Source of the DNA: JAIESQ01 sp964495375 | GTDB lineage: Bacteria; Planctomycetota; Planctomycetia; Pirellulales; JAEUIK01 | Assembly: GCA_964495375.1 (NCBI GenBank) | Contig: CAZBWM010000028.1 | Location: 7,224-71,223, forward strand | Direction of reading: 5' to 3' | DNA length: 64,000 nt | Part shown: in pieces, positions 7,955 through 16,512 of the stretch | Position numbering within the stretch: position 1 is the first letter of the stretch | Layout: every line of letters begins with the position of its first letter | Position numbers and translations under genes: made by a program | The notes under the pieces: generated by a model | The model's input: the letters and a program-made list of their open reading frames with translations, nothing else | Databases searched by the model: none | What the model was told of the DNA's origin: nothing

Positions 7955-8875
7955 ATGAGCCATTACCGATCGAGTCCCTGGAAACGAGGCCTGTCGGCCA
8001 TCGCGGTTCTCTTTCTGCCCGCGCTGTGCGGCGCGACCGACACTTACTACGTGAAGCGCAACGGCTGCTACTATCGCGTGGCGGCCCCAGTCTATCACGC
8101 GCCGGCGGTCGCCGTTTCCAAGAGCGCGGCCGAGATCGGCGCCGGCCTGTTGCTCAAGGCCGAAGAGTTCAAGTTCCTTCGCGAGACCGCGGCCCGCGCC
8201 TTCGGCACGCCTGGCGGCGCGAGCTATGCCGGCTCGGCGAGCGAATATTCTGTCCAGCGCGGCAACACCATTTACGGCGCCAACAGCGGTTACTCATTGC
8301 AATCGTTCGCCACGGTGACGCCGCAGCCGCTGGATGTTGCGGCTTTGATGGAACGGGCCACCCGCCTGGCCACGCAAGCGCAAGATCACGGCGCCACCGC
8401 CACGGCCCAAGCGCAGGGCCTGCTCGGTCAGGCCCAGGCATGGCAGCAGGCGATCGCGCAAACGTTCGCCCAAGCGGCTCGCGAGCTAAGCGTGCTCGAA
8501 GCCTTGAAGCCAATCTCACCGCAAGAGATCAAAACGGAGAATAGCTACACCGCGGCGGCCACGGCCACGACCGATGCGACTCCCTCAGGTCACACACCTC
8601 AGGCCGCGAGCCTCACGACTCAAGCCTCTCCCGACTGGCAGCCGCAACTCGCTGCCGTCATCAGTACGAAGTGCGCGACGTGCCACGACGCCGAATCGCC
8701 GGCCGGCGGCCTGAACCTGGCTGGCGACGTGGCGGCCATCGATCGGCCGCGCTGGCTCGCCATGCTCACACGCGTGACCACGAGCGACGTCAGTCAGCGA
8801 ATGCCCAAAGACGCCGAGCCCTTGAGCGACGCCGAGCTGTTGCTGTTCGTCAAAGCGCTCGGCAGAGGGGAGTAG
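7955..8875 (+). CDS. exported protein with C-terminal cytochrome c-like domain (CATCH), 306 aa
   Basis: Residues 1-28 form a signal peptide (KRGLSAIAVLFLPALCGA). Residues 30-230 hold a Tyr-rich segment and a long Ala/Gln-rich helix. The C-terminal 70 residues look like a small class I cytochrome c: ISTKCATCHDAESPAGGLNL with CATCH at 240-244, and SQRMPKDAEPLSDAEL, whose Met is a likely axial ligand and whose MP...LSDAE block is typical. It follows the CVRCH gene, so two haem proteins lie side by side next to phage-like genes. Confidence 0.7.
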   Translation: MSHYRSSPWKRGLSAIAVLFLPALCGATDTYYVKRNGCYYRVAAPVYHAPAVAVSKSAAEIGAGLLLKAEEFKFLRETAARAFGTPGGASYAGSASEYSVQRGNTIYGANSGYSLQSFATVTPQPLDVAALMERATRLATQAQDHGATATAQAQGLLGQAQAWQQAIAQTFAQAARELSVLEALKPISPQEIKTENSYTAAATATTDATPSGHTPQAASLTTQASPDWQPQLAAVISTKCATCHDAESPAGGLNLAGDVAAIDRPRWLAMLTRVTTSDVSQRMPKDAEPLSDAELLLFVKALGRGE

Positions 8876-9226
8876 TGTTCGGTTTTCAGATTTCAGTTTG
8901 CAGTGTTCGGTGTTCAGTGATGTTGTGCCACTGCTTGGCAGTCGGCCACGGACCGATGGGACTTGCTGACGATGTCCGCCGACGAACAAACAGTGCCGGG
9001 GACTGGAGTCGTTTCCGGCGCAAGACTGTCATGATCGCACCAGCGGCGACCGGAAGGACTCCTGTCACCCTTGGCGTCGCGCGACGAGGAAGCAGTGCTT
9101 CGTCGCCGGCAACACAACGAGCACTGCTTGTCGGCTTTGGCCCACACAAGCAACTAGCGACAACTTCGGCCGCCAAGCAGTGGCACATTTTTCGGAATCA
9201 GGTCCCAGTAAACAGGAGTAAGTTCC
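8876..9226. repeat. family D half-array plus composite family B element
   Basis: TTTTCAGATTTCAGTTTGC-type units cover 8880-8918. A family B element spans 8925-9187: GTGCCACTGCTTGGCAGTC at the left, CAAGCAGTGGCAC at the right, with an inner CGAACAAACAGTGCC and GCACTGCTTGTCGGC pair. Nested in it is a second inverted pair (8997-9072): GGGACTGGAGTCGTTTCC versus CCGGAAGGACTCCTGTC. No gene is seen. Confidence 0.75.
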
Positions 9227-9565
9227 ATGCGTCGTTTCTTGAAATCCATTTCGGCAGTCTTGTTGGCGACGGTGATCGCCACGTCGGCCAGCGCTGGCGA
9301 ATCGTCAGTGGTTTTGGCAGGCGGATCGTCCACGTTGCTCGTCAGCCAGGGCTTGTTCGCTCCACCGGCGGTGATCGTCGCCCAGCGCCCGATCATCGCA
9401 CAGCGCCAGTTCATCGCACAACGCCCGTTGGCCGTGCAGCGGCCAGTGATCGTCGTGCGTCCGCTGTTCGTCCCGCGGCGCGCGGTCGTCGCGCCCTCGG
9501 TCATCGTCCGCCCCGGGTTGTTCGGGCGCCGCGCGGTTGTCAACCCGCTGATCGTCGTGCACTAG
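9227..9565 (+). CDS. small secreted protein with RP-[IV] repeats, 112 aa
   Basis: A clear signal peptide (RRFLKSISAVLLATVIATSASAG) precedes an extended low-complexity domain. In that domain a 7-10 residue unit of the type QRPxIVxxRP recurs about eight times (IVAQRPIIAQRQFIAQRPLAV and following). Such Arg-Pro/Val-Ile tracts suggest an extended, basic, surface- or DNA-binding peptide. The family is not recognised. It is flanked on both sides by family B elements. GGAG-like sequence in CAGGAGTAAG precedes the ATG. Confidence 0.6.
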   Translation: MRRFLKSISAVLLATVIATSASAGESSVVLAGGSSTLLVSQGLFAPPAVIVAQRPIIAQRQFIAQRPLAVQRPVIVVRPLFVPRRAVVAPSVIVRPGLFGRRAVVNPLIVVH

Positions 9566-9812
9566 GCGCTTGGTCCCTTGATATCCCGAGCAACTCTGCT
9601 TCCGTGTGCCACTGCTTGGTAGTCGGCCGCAACGGCAAGGTAGCTCGCTGACGACGTCCGCCGACGAACAAGCAGTGCCGTGCCAACACGAACCGGCCCG
9701 GCACTGCTTGTCGGCTTCAGGCTGTACCGATCAGCAAACGACCTCGGCCGCCAAGCAGTGGCACTCGAACCATAAGTCACCAACCACTACCTCTAACCAC
9801 TACTCACTACCC
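9566..9812. repeat. family B element (copy 3) and CCACTA array
   Basis: The B element spans 9604-9764 with the usual four sub-blocks: GTGCCACTGCTTGG, CGAACAAGCAGTGCC, GCACTGCTTGTCGGC and CCAAGCAGTGGCAC. An ACCAACCACTACCTCTAACC array (9777-9812) abuts the ATG at 9813 with no Shine-Dalgarno sequence. Confidence 0.75.
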
Positions 9813-10514
9813 ATGCTTCGCGATCGAGTCCTCGAAATGCGCCGCGTCCGTGCCGACACCTTGCGGCCTCACCCGCTGAACTGGCGCTCACATCCGCCTG
9901 GTCAGGTTCGTGCGTTGCAAGCCGCGCTTGACGAAGTCGGCTTCGTCGGCGCGCTCGTGGCTCGTCCGCTGCCCGACGGTTCGCTCCAACTAATCGACGG
10001 CCACCTGCGTGCCGAGACCTTGCCAAGCGCCGAGCTGCCCGTGCTGGTCGTCGACCTCTCGGACGACGAGGCGGCCCGGCTGCTGGCGGTTTACGATCCG
10101 CTGGCCGGGCTGGCTGAAGCGCACGCGGCGCGGCTCTCTGAGTTATCTGCGTCGATCGAACTGCGGCACGCGGCCCTGCAAGAACTGGTCGCCGACGTCC
10201 TCGATCGACGCCAGCAGGCAATGAACGAAATCCTGGGACAAGCGTCCGCTACTGGATCGCTCTGGAATTCGCCAGGCGACGCCGTCACCAACTCACCTGC
10301 CAGCACACACTACAGCGCCGACGACGAATCGGATGACACCAGCAACAACGACGTCGAATCATCCGAAGCTCCGAACAACTTCTCGAAAATACCAAGACAA
10401 TTTCGGGCGACTTATCAGGTGGTGGTCGATTGCCCGAGCGAGCAGCAGCAGCGCGTCGTTTTTGAACGCTTGACCGAGGAGGGACTGCGATGCCGCGTCT
10501 TGACATTGAGCTAA
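9813..10514 (+). CDS. ParB/Srx-fold protein of phage type, 233 aa
   Basis: I start at ATG 9813; the longer in-frame start at 9606 lies in a family B repeat. The N-terminal 80 residues match a ParB-like domain: LRPHPLNWRSHPPGQVRALQ, then VGALVARPL, then DGHLRAETL, the equivalent of the GHRR block. No DNA-binding HTH of chromosomal ParB is apparent. Residues 140-195 are acidic and low complexity, and the last 35 residues form a small alpha/beta segment. Stand-alone ParB-fold proteins are common just before terminase genes. The stop overlaps the start of the ABC-ATPase fusion (10490) by 25 bases. Confidence 0.8.
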   Translation: MLRDRVLEMRRVRADTLRPHPLNWRSHPPGQVRALQAALDEVGFVGALVARPLPDGSLQLIDGHLRAETLPSAELPVLVVDLSDDEAARLLAVYDPLAGLAEAHAARLSELSASIELRHAALQELVADVLDRRQQAMNEILGQASATGSLWNSPGDAVTNSPASTHYSADDESDDTSNNDVESSEAPNNFSKIPRQFRATYQVVVDCPSEQQQRVVFERLTEEGLRCRVLTLS

Positions 10515-11692
10515 GCTGCCCGGTGCGGCCGTCGTTTGCCGTGGCGCAAGTCGCCGGCATGTTCGACGTCCCGCTGGCCGAGCGTTTGACCGAGCGGTTC
10601 ACGCTCGACGTGCCCGACTGGCTCGCAACTCACGCCTCGAGCCGCACAACTGAAGCCTCCACCGGCTGGCGGATCGGCCTGATCGTGGGCCCGTCGGCCA
10701 GCGGCAAGACCACGATCGCCCGGCGGTTGTTCGGCGACGCGCTCGCGGAGCCGCGCGATTGGCCGGCCGACCGCGCGGTGATCGATCAGTTCGACGAGCT
10801 GGGCTTGTCGACCGAGCGCGCGACAGGCCTGCTCACTTCGATCGGGCTTGGTTCGCCCCCCGCCTGGATCAAGCCCTATCACGTACTCAGCGGTGGCGAG
10901 CGATTCCGTTGCGACCTCGCCCGAGCGCTCGCCGCGCACTGCGACAATCCGCGCGGCCTGGTCGTGTGCGACGAGTTCACCAGCGTGGTCGATCGCCACG
11001 CGGCGCAGTTGGCCTCGGCCGCGATCTCGCGAGTGGTTCGCGCCAATCGCATCCGTTGCCGCCTGGTCGCCGTGACGGCGCATGAAGACGTCGCACGCTG
11101 GCTCGCTCCCGATTGGGTGCTCGACACGCGCACCCGTCGGTTCACGCGAGGCTGTCTTCGGCGACCTCCACTCGAAGTCGAGCTCTATCGCTGCGGTCGG
11201 AGCGCGTGGCCCCTGTTTGCGCCGCATCATTATCTAAGTGGCCAGCTCAGCGCGGCCGCCTGCACGTTCGTCGCGCTCTGCACGGCCCAGCCATCGGCAG
11301 TGTGCGATGACGAACCTAATTTATTGCACGCCTCCCAACCTGCCGCCTTCTGCGCCACGGTCACCATGATCGGCCGGCGCAATCACCGGCGGATCACGCG
11401 CCTGGTCACACTCCCCGACTATCAAGGGCTGGGGATCGGCATGGCCGTGGCCGAAGCGGTCGGCGATTGGCATCTCGCCCGCGGCCAGCGGCTGAACGTC
11501 ACGTCTTCGCATCGCGCGCTCGTCGCACACTGCCGGCGCTCGCCGTGCTGGCGCTTCGTCGGTCAACGCGCCGCCACGCGGCCGCGCGGCGCACCCGCCC
11601 ACAACTATCGCGACGCCGCGGGCCGGGCAGTCGCGTCGTTCGAATACTTAGGCCCAGCTCAGGAACCAGGAGAAACAAAATGCCCCTCTTAA
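10490..11692 (+). CDS. ABC-type ATPase fused to a GNAT acetyltransferase (COG2401-like), 400 aa
   Basis: The N-terminal half is a soluble ABC ATPase: Walker A GPSASGKTT (67-75), signature LSGGE (133-137), Walker B LVVCDE (157-162) and H-loop His198. No membrane domain is present. The C-terminal half (about 240-395) has a GNAT-type acyl-CoA loop, LVTLPDYQGLGIGMAVAE (QGLGIG at 312-317). This fusion corresponds to the family known as ABC-type ATPase fused to a predicted acetyltransferase, found in phages and some prokaryotes. Its position between ParB-like and terminase genes suggests a role in DNA handling or modification before packaging; that is inference. It overlaps both neighbours (25 and 13 bases). 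Confidence 0.85.
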   Translation: MPRLDIELSCPVRPSFAVAQVAGMFDVPLAERLTERFTLDVPDWLATHASSRTTEASTGWRIGLIVGPSASGKTTIARRLFGDALAEPRDWPADRAVIDQFDELGLSTERATGLLTSIGLGSPPAWIKPYHVLSGGERFRCDLARALAAHCDNPRGLVVCDEFTSVVDRHAAQLASAAISRVVRANRIRCRLVAVTAHEDVARWLAPDWVLDTRTRRFTRGCLRRPPLEVELYRCGRSAWPLFAPHHYLSGQLSAAACTFVALCTAQPSAVCDDEPNLLHASQPAAFCATVTMIGRRNHRRITRLVTLPDYQGLGIGMAVAEAVGDWHLARGQRLNVTSSHRALVAHCRRSPCWRFVGQRAATRPRGAPAHNYRDAAGRAVASFEYLGPAQEPGETKCPS

Positions 11693-12117
11693 GTGAAAGT
11701 CAACGCAAACAGGTGGTCAGTTTCGTGCAGCTCGGCTGCTCGCAGGTCGTGGCCGCCCGCCTGGCCAACTGCTCGCTGGCCGACGTCGAAGAAACCATTA
11801 ACGCAGACCCCACGCTGCTCCAAGAGCTCGCCAACTCGGGGAGTGAGCTCGAAGCCAGCGCGCTTAATGCGCTCTCCCAGGCGTGCAGCAATAACTGGCG
11901 AGCCGCCTGCTGGCTGCTCGAACGGCTCTACCCCGAGCGCTATACCAAGCGCACGGCCACGGCCGCGAGCACGCACGATCTGCTGGCGTTTCTCACCAGT
12001 GTCTCGTCGCTGATCTATCGCCACGTGCGCAACGCGCAAGAACAGGAAAATCTGTTCAAGTCGTTGCGCGAATTAGGACGGGAAATGCAAGCCCGGGATG
12101 CGAAGCCCGCGAAGTGA
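11680..12117 (+). CDS. small terminase subunit-like protein, 145 aa
   Basis: AGGAG lies 8 bases before ATG 11680, which overlaps the preceding gene by 13 bases; the longer frame from 11467 is a shadow. Residues 8-40 form an HTH-like block (ESQRKQVVSFVQLGCSQVVA ... ANCSLADVEETI), as in TerS proteins that recognise the packaging site. The middle is helical and the end is basic. The stop overlaps the large-subunit start (GTGA). Assignment rests on the HTH plus position directly before TerL. Confidence 0.72.
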   Translation: MPLLSESQRKQVVSFVQLGCSQVVAARLANCSLADVEETINADPTLLQELANSGSELEASALNALSQACSNNWRAACWLLERLYPERYTKRTATAASTHDLLAFLTSVSSLIYRHVRNAQEQENLFKSLRELGREMQARDAKPAK

Positions 12118-13739
12118 CTTTGCTCGTGCCGCGCCGCCGCCGCGCGGAGCCGTTGGCAGCGCTACCCTACTGCCCTACCTGGGGTGCGTTCGTCGTCGAG
12201 ACGGTCGTCGGCCTGCTGCGCCGCGACACGCGGCGCGCCGCCGGCGACGACCTTTTGGCTTGGGGGCGCCGTTACCTGCCCGATTACTTCGTGCTGCCGC
12301 CGTCGGAACTGCATCGCTGGCTGGCCGCCGAGTTCGCCCAGCGCGCGAGCGATCGCGGTTGGAAGCTCAACGTCATCGGCCCGCGCGGCGCCGCCAAGTC
12401 GACCCTCGCGTCGTTGGCCTATCCGCTTCGTATGGCGCTCGAAGGCCGCGAATCGTACATCTGGATCGTCTCCGACACCCGTCAACAAGCCTACTTGCAT
12501 CTCGAAAACGTGAAAGCCGAACTGCTCGACAATCCACTCTTGGCCGCCGACTATCCCGATGCCACGGGCCAGGGGCCGGTCTGGCGCGCCGGCAAGGTTC
12601 ACCTGACCAACGGCGTCGCCATCGAGGCCTTCGGCACGGGGCAGCGCGTGCGCGGCCGGCGCTATCGCACCAAGCGCCCCACGCTGATCGTCTGCGACGA
12701 CCTGCAAGGAGAGCGACACATCGAATCTGCGCGGCAACGTGAAGTCACGCGCCGCTGGCTACATGGCACGCTCCTGCCTGCCGGCAACAAGCACACCAAC
12801 GTGCTGCACCTGGCCACGGCGCTCCATCCCGAAGCGCTGGCGCTGGAGCTCGCGACCAACCCGGGCTGGACATCCGCGACGTTCCGCGCGATCGAAGACT
12901 GGCCGACCAATCTCCCGCTCTGGGAGCAATGGGAGCTGATCTACACCGATCGCCAGCGCCGCCACCCGCAGCGCGACGCCCGCGAGTTCTATCTCGATCA
13001 CCAGGCCGAGCTCGAAGCCGGCAGCCGCCTGCTCTGGCCCGAGGAGGATGATCTTTACACCTTGATGTGCCAGCGGGCGGAGTCGGGGCGAGCCGCGTTC
13101 GAACGCGAAAAGCAGAGCAACCCCTGGCCAAGCGAAGCGTGCGAATGGCCCGACGCCTACTTCAGCGACGCGATCTGGTTCGAGCACTGGCCCGCCACGC
13201 CCTGCGTGCGCACCTTGGCGATCGACCCCAGCCAGGGTCGCGACGACCGCCGTGGCGACTTCGCCGCGTTCGTGGCGCTAGCGCTCGACGAGCATGGTGT
13301 CATCTTCGTCGAGGCCCACCTGCTGCGGATCCCCATCGACGAACTGGTCGCCATGAGCGTTGATCTCTATTTGCAACACCAGCCCGATGCGCTGGGGTTC
13401 GAAGCCAACCAGTTTCAAGAGCTGATCGGCGGTCTGTTGTTTGAAGAACTGCGACGCCGCGGGCTGGCCCATGTCGCACCCGTTCAATTGAACAATCGGG
13501 TGAACAAGCGAGTCCGCATTCGCCGTCTGGGAGGCTACCTCTCGAAACGCCGGCTGCGGTTCAAGGCCAACTCCCCCGGCACGCGGCTCTTGGTCGATCA
13601 ACTGCGGCAGTTCCCCTGCGGCGATCACGACGACGGACCCGACGCTTTGGAGATGGCGATCGCGCTGGCCCGAGAGTTCAACGAGCGCCGCGCGCTCGAC
13701 GACGGCCTGGGTGACCGACTGCCGCTCGACATCAGTTGA
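12114..13739 (+). CDS. large terminase subunit, 541 aa
   Basis: This is the packaging motor. The ATPase domain has Walker A GPRGAAKST (89-97) and Walker B LIVCDD (191-196). The RNase H-like nuclease has Asp371 in LAIDPSQG, Glu430 in GFEANQ and the Asp cluster HDDGPDAL (505-512). All catalytic acidic residues are present, so both motor and cutting functions look intact. The length is normal for TerL. It starts at GTG 12114, overlapping the TerS stop. Confidence 0.92.
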   Translation: MTLLVPRRRRAEPLAALPYCPTWGAFVVETVVGLLRRDTRRAAGDDLLAWGRRYLPDYFVLPPSELHRWLAAEFAQRASDRGWKLNVIGPRGAAKSTLASLAYPLRMALEGRESYIWIVSDTRQQAYLHLENVKAELLDNPLLAADYPDATGQGPVWRAGKVHLTNGVAIEAFGTGQRVRGRRYRTKRPTLIVCDDLQGERHIESARQREVTRRWLHGTLLPAGNKHTNVLHLATALHPEALALELATNPGWTSATFRAIEDWPTNLPLWEQWELIYTDRQRRHPQRDAREFYLDHQAELEAGSRLLWPEEDDLYTLMCQRAESGRAAFEREKQSNPWPSEACEWPDAYFSDAIWFEHWPATPCVRTLAIDPSQGRDDRRGDFAAFVALALDEHGVIFVEAHLLRIPIDELVAMSVDLYLQHQPDALGFEANQFQELIGGLLFEELRRRGLAHVAPVQLNNRVNKRVRIRRLGGYLSKRRLRFKANSPGTRLLVDQLRQFPCGDHDDGPDALEMAIALAREFNERRALDDGLGDRLPLDIS

Positions 13740-14008
13740 CCGTGACACCTCGTAGGGTGTGCGCAGCACACCAGGACATCGCAATGAATGCAGATCTCGC
13801 GCAAAGGCGCGAAGAAAAGACAAATACCGGGCACTCGCGGAGCCGCGGAGACTTGTTAGCCGCGGAGTTTACTCCGCGCGCTAGCTGGTGCGGTTCCGCC
13901 TCGATCCCGATCGGTTCGACGACAATTCGTCGAACGTGCTAGCGCGCGGGACAAGTCCCGCGGCTAACAGCGTAAACACGAACCACTAACCACTTCAGGA
14001 TCACCCTC
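13740..14008. repeat. families F, C (half), A (copy 2) and a CCACTAACC spacer
   Basis: Family F palindrome GGTGTGCGCAGCACACC lies at 13756-13772. A family C left arm only (CTCGCGCAAAGGCGCG) starts at 13797. A complete REPIN-like family A element spans 13855-13968, with the arms starting GTTAGCCGCGGAG and ending GCGGCTAAC. Then ACGAACCACTAACCAC and an AGGA site lead to the portal start. The TerL-portal junction is thus interrupted by three host-type repeats. Confidence 0.78.
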
Positions 14009-15493
14009 ATGTTTGCCACCAACACGCACGATCCCGCGATTGCCGGCTATCGGCATCTCGAAAACCGCCTGCTCGAAGCCTGGCTCGAGCTCGGCAATCA
14101 GTTCGTCGACCCCCGGGAGCCAATGTTCGACGGCGCCGATGGCGGCGCGCCCTGGCTCCCCTTGGGCGCCGGCCAGCGCGGCGCGATCGCGACGCAGCCC
14201 GCTCACTCCGAGCTCAGCCTGCAACTGTTGCGCGACGAATGCCGGGCGTTGGCCACGCACAACGAGTTCGCCATCAACGGCCACGAAAACCGCATCAGCT
14301 ACATCGTCGGCGCAGGGCACAGCTATCGCGCCGCGGTTCGCAAAGGGCGCGCCGCCGCTGCCGAGCTGCCCGCCGCCGTGCAATCGCTCGTCGACGATTT
14401 CATCTTCGAGAATCGCTGGCACGCCCGGCAGCAGGAGATCGTCCGCCGCCGCGATCGCGATGGCGAAGTGCTCTTGCGGCTGTTCACCACGGCCGACGGC
14501 AGCACGCGCGTCCGCTTCGTCGAGCCTGCCCAGTTGGCCACCCCGCCGGCGCACGCTCACGACCCGGCCGCTTCGCTCGGTGTGCTCACCGCGCCGGACG
14601 ACGTCGAAACCATCCGCGGCTACTTCATCGATGGCGAATTGATCTCGCCCGACGACGTGCAGCACCGCAAGGCGAACGTCGACGCCAACGTCAAGCGAGG
14701 GCTCCCCCTCTTCGCGCCGGTGCGCAAGAACCTGCGCCGCGCCGAAAAGCTGCTGCGCAACATGAGCGTGGTGGCCGAAATCCAATCGGCCATCGCGCTG
14801 GTGCGTCGCCATCGCTCGGCCAGCCGCGCGGCGGTCGAACGCTTTGTCAGCGACACGGCCGACGCGACCACCGGCTCGCAATCGACCGGCCGCACTGGCA
14901 ACTTCCGCGTCTTCGGCCCCGGCACGATTCTCGACGCCCCCGGCGGCATTGAGTACGACTTTCCGACCGCGGCGCTCGACGCCGGCAAATTCGTCACCGT
15001 GCTGCAAGCCGAGCTCAGGGCGATCGCCGCGCGGCTCGTCATGCCTGAGTTCATGCTCACCAGCGACGCCTCGAACGCCAACTATGCCAGCACGATGGTC
15101 GCCGAAGGACCGGCCACGCGGATGTTCCAGCGTCTGCAAGCCGAACAGATCGAGCAGGATCTCGACCTGTTGTGGCGCGTGATCGAGCGCGCCGTGACAG
15201 CGGGGCGCTTGCCGGCCGCGGCGCTCGACACCATCGAGATTCAGGCGGCGCCGCCGTCGCTGGCCGTGCGCGATCCGTTGGCCGAAGCCCAGGTCGCGCG
15301 CATCCAGGCGACCAGCGGTATCCTCTCTCCGCAGACGTGGTCGCAGCGCAGCGGGCTGGACTACGATCAGGAACAAGCCAACCTGGCGGCCCACCGCGGA
15401 CAGGACAACGCAAGCACTGTGGCCGAGGGTGGCCCGGCTGCTCGCAGCTGGGTGGCGCAGCCACAAGAAACTGATCATGCCGCGCGGCGATAG
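14009..15493 (+). CDS. phage portal protein, 494 aa
   Basis: Position directly after TerL, length and sequence style support a portal (dodecameric DNA channel of the capsid vertex). Residues 95-110 (NRISYIVGAGHSYR), the FENRWHARQQEIVRRRDRDG block and the region EFMLTSDASNANYASTMVAE-GP are typical of lambda/HK97-type portals. The last 20 or so residues (GGPAARSWVAQPQETDH) are translated from a dispersed repeat (family G, also at 34488), so the natural C-terminus was replaced or extended by repeat insertion. Otherwise the frame is intact. Confidence 0.85.
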   Translation: MFATNTHDPAIAGYRHLENRLLEAWLELGNQFVDPREPMFDGADGGAPWLPLGAGQRGAIATQPAHSELSLQLLRDECRALATHNEFAINGHENRISYIVGAGHSYRAAVRKGRAAAAELPAAVQSLVDDFIFENRWHARQQEIVRRRDRDGEVLLRLFTTADGSTRVRFVEPAQLATPPAHAHDPAASLGVLTAPDDVETIRGYFIDGELISPDDVQHRKANVDANVKRGLPLFAPVRKNLRRAEKLLRNMSVVAEIQSAIALVRRHRSASRAAVERFVSDTADATTGSQSTGRTGNFRVFGPGTILDAPGGIEYDFPTAALDAGKFVTVLQAELRAIAARLVMPEFMLTSDASNANYASTMVAEGPATRMFQRLQAEQIEQDLDLLWRVIERAVTAGRLPAAALDTIEIQAAPPSLAVRDPLAEAQVARIQATSGILSPQTWSQRSGLDYDQEQANLAAHRGQDNASTVAEGGPAARSWVAQPQETDHAARR

Positions 15494-15541
15494 TCAGCCA
15501 CGTCGGTTTCAGCAGGCTTCTTGTCGCTGTCGCGACCCAGC
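15428..15541. repeat. family G repeat (copy 1), overlapping the portal 3' end
   Basis: The segment GTGGCCCGGCTGCTCGCAGC ... GGTGGCGCAGCCACAAGAA ... CAGCCACGTCG ... GGCTTCTTGTCGCTGTCGC matches 34488-34600 closely. It contains an internal palindrome (GCCCGGCTGCTCGCAGCTGG). It supplies the portal stop codon. Confidence 0.75.
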
Positions 15542-15691
15542 CGACAAGCGGCCGAGCCACCCGCCATTCCGATCGAAGCAGTGCGAGCGTCGCCAAGGCC
15601 CCGGACCGCCCTCGAAACTATTTTGCAAAATCTTTCCCGGTGGCTCACAACGACCCTTGACAACTGACCAAAACTTTGTACAAATATAAGC

Positions 15692-15886
15692 ATGACAACC
15701 ACGCATACAACGCTGGCCAACAACGACACCAACCAGGCCAAGCTGCGGCAGGTCGAAGCGATCTTCCGCACGCTGCTGGCCGAGGGCCTCAAGCGCGGCT
15801 TCTTCGGCAGCCTGGCGCTGGAGCTATCGGTGCAGGACGGTGTCATCCAGCATTTCCGCCACAAGACTGAAAGGATCGAGAAGTAG
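15692..15886 (+). CDS. small DUF2292/YezD-like protein, 64 aa
   Basis: The C-terminal half reads GSLALELSVQDGVIQHFRHK then TERIEK, which resembles the short beta-sheet unit of the DUF2292/YezD family (G-x-V/L-x-L-x-VQDGxVxQ...TE). The N-terminus is a Thr/Asn-rich tail. The fold may bind nucleic acid, but function is unknown. It sits between portal and protease genes in an otherwise repeat-filled stretch. Confidence 0.6.
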   Translation: MTTTHTTLANNDTNQAKLRQVEAIFRTLLAEGLKRGFFGSLALELSVQDGVIQHFRHKTERIEK

Positions 15887-16512
15887 TCTCCGTCGGTTAG
15901 CCGCGGGATTTATCCCGCGCGCTAGCTCGTTCGAGGTGACCTCGCCCCCGCTAGCGCGCGGAGTAAACTCCGCGGCTTACAAACTGAACACTGAAAACTG
16001 AAAACTGAAAACTGAAAACTAACACTGGTATCGCACGAGCTTGTCTCGGTCATCGACCGACCGGCGAGTATCGCACGCGGGCCCGTCGCAGTTCGCTCCG
16101 CAGCCAGCACGCACCTCACACGTGTGCCGCGCTCGGAGCCAACCGCCACGGGCCTTTTTTCGTGCGCGATCGGGGAAACCAGGCCGGGGACTGTCCCATT
16201 TTTCGGAGCTCGACGATGCGACCACCTACAGCAATGTCCGAAAAGATGGGACTGTCCCCCTCGCCACTCGCGCGATGCGACGTCCGTGTGCCACTGCTTG
16301 GCAGTCGGCCGCAGCCGCGACGCAGCTCGCCAGCGGCGGTCGCCGACGAACAAGCAGTGCCAGGGGCGCACGAGCCAATACGGCACTGCTTGTCGGCTTC
16401 AGCGTCGCTCGAACAACACCGCGTCACTGCCGCCAAGCAGTGGCACACCTGACAACCAACCACTAACCCCTATCCCCTAATCCCTAACCTCTCCTCCCCA
16501 CAGGAACCAGCC
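15887..16512. repeat. long repeat spacer: families A (copy 3), D, H, B (copy 4) and E
   Basis: The order is REPIN-like element A (15896-15980); CTGAAAA array D (15985-16021); a structured T-tailed hairpin (16080-16160); an inverted pair H (16192-16267) with GGGGACTGTCCCATTTTTCG on the left and CGAAAAGATGGGACTGTCCC on the right; family B element (16286-16448); and CCACTAACCCCTATCCCC array E (16458-16490). A ribosome site AGGAA precedes ATG 16513. No gene is supported in these 626 bases. Confidence 0.78.
16080..16160 (+). terminator. candidate intrinsic terminator / structured RNA
   Basis: GGCCCGT (16080-16086) pairs with ACGGGCC (16148-16154), followed by six T. Between them GCTCCG and CGGAGC can form an inner stem. 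It would terminate + strand transcription after the portal and DUF2292-like genes. Confidence 0.45.

Noticed and set aside
13964..15478. 504-residue minus-strand open frame opposite the portal
   Set aside because: Mirror frame of the portal gene; composition is random-like and it would begin inside a repeat.
16286..16448. CRISPR array suspected from repeated CACTGCTTG words
   Set aside because: The words alternate orientation and spacing is irregular; no spacer pattern or cas gene is present.
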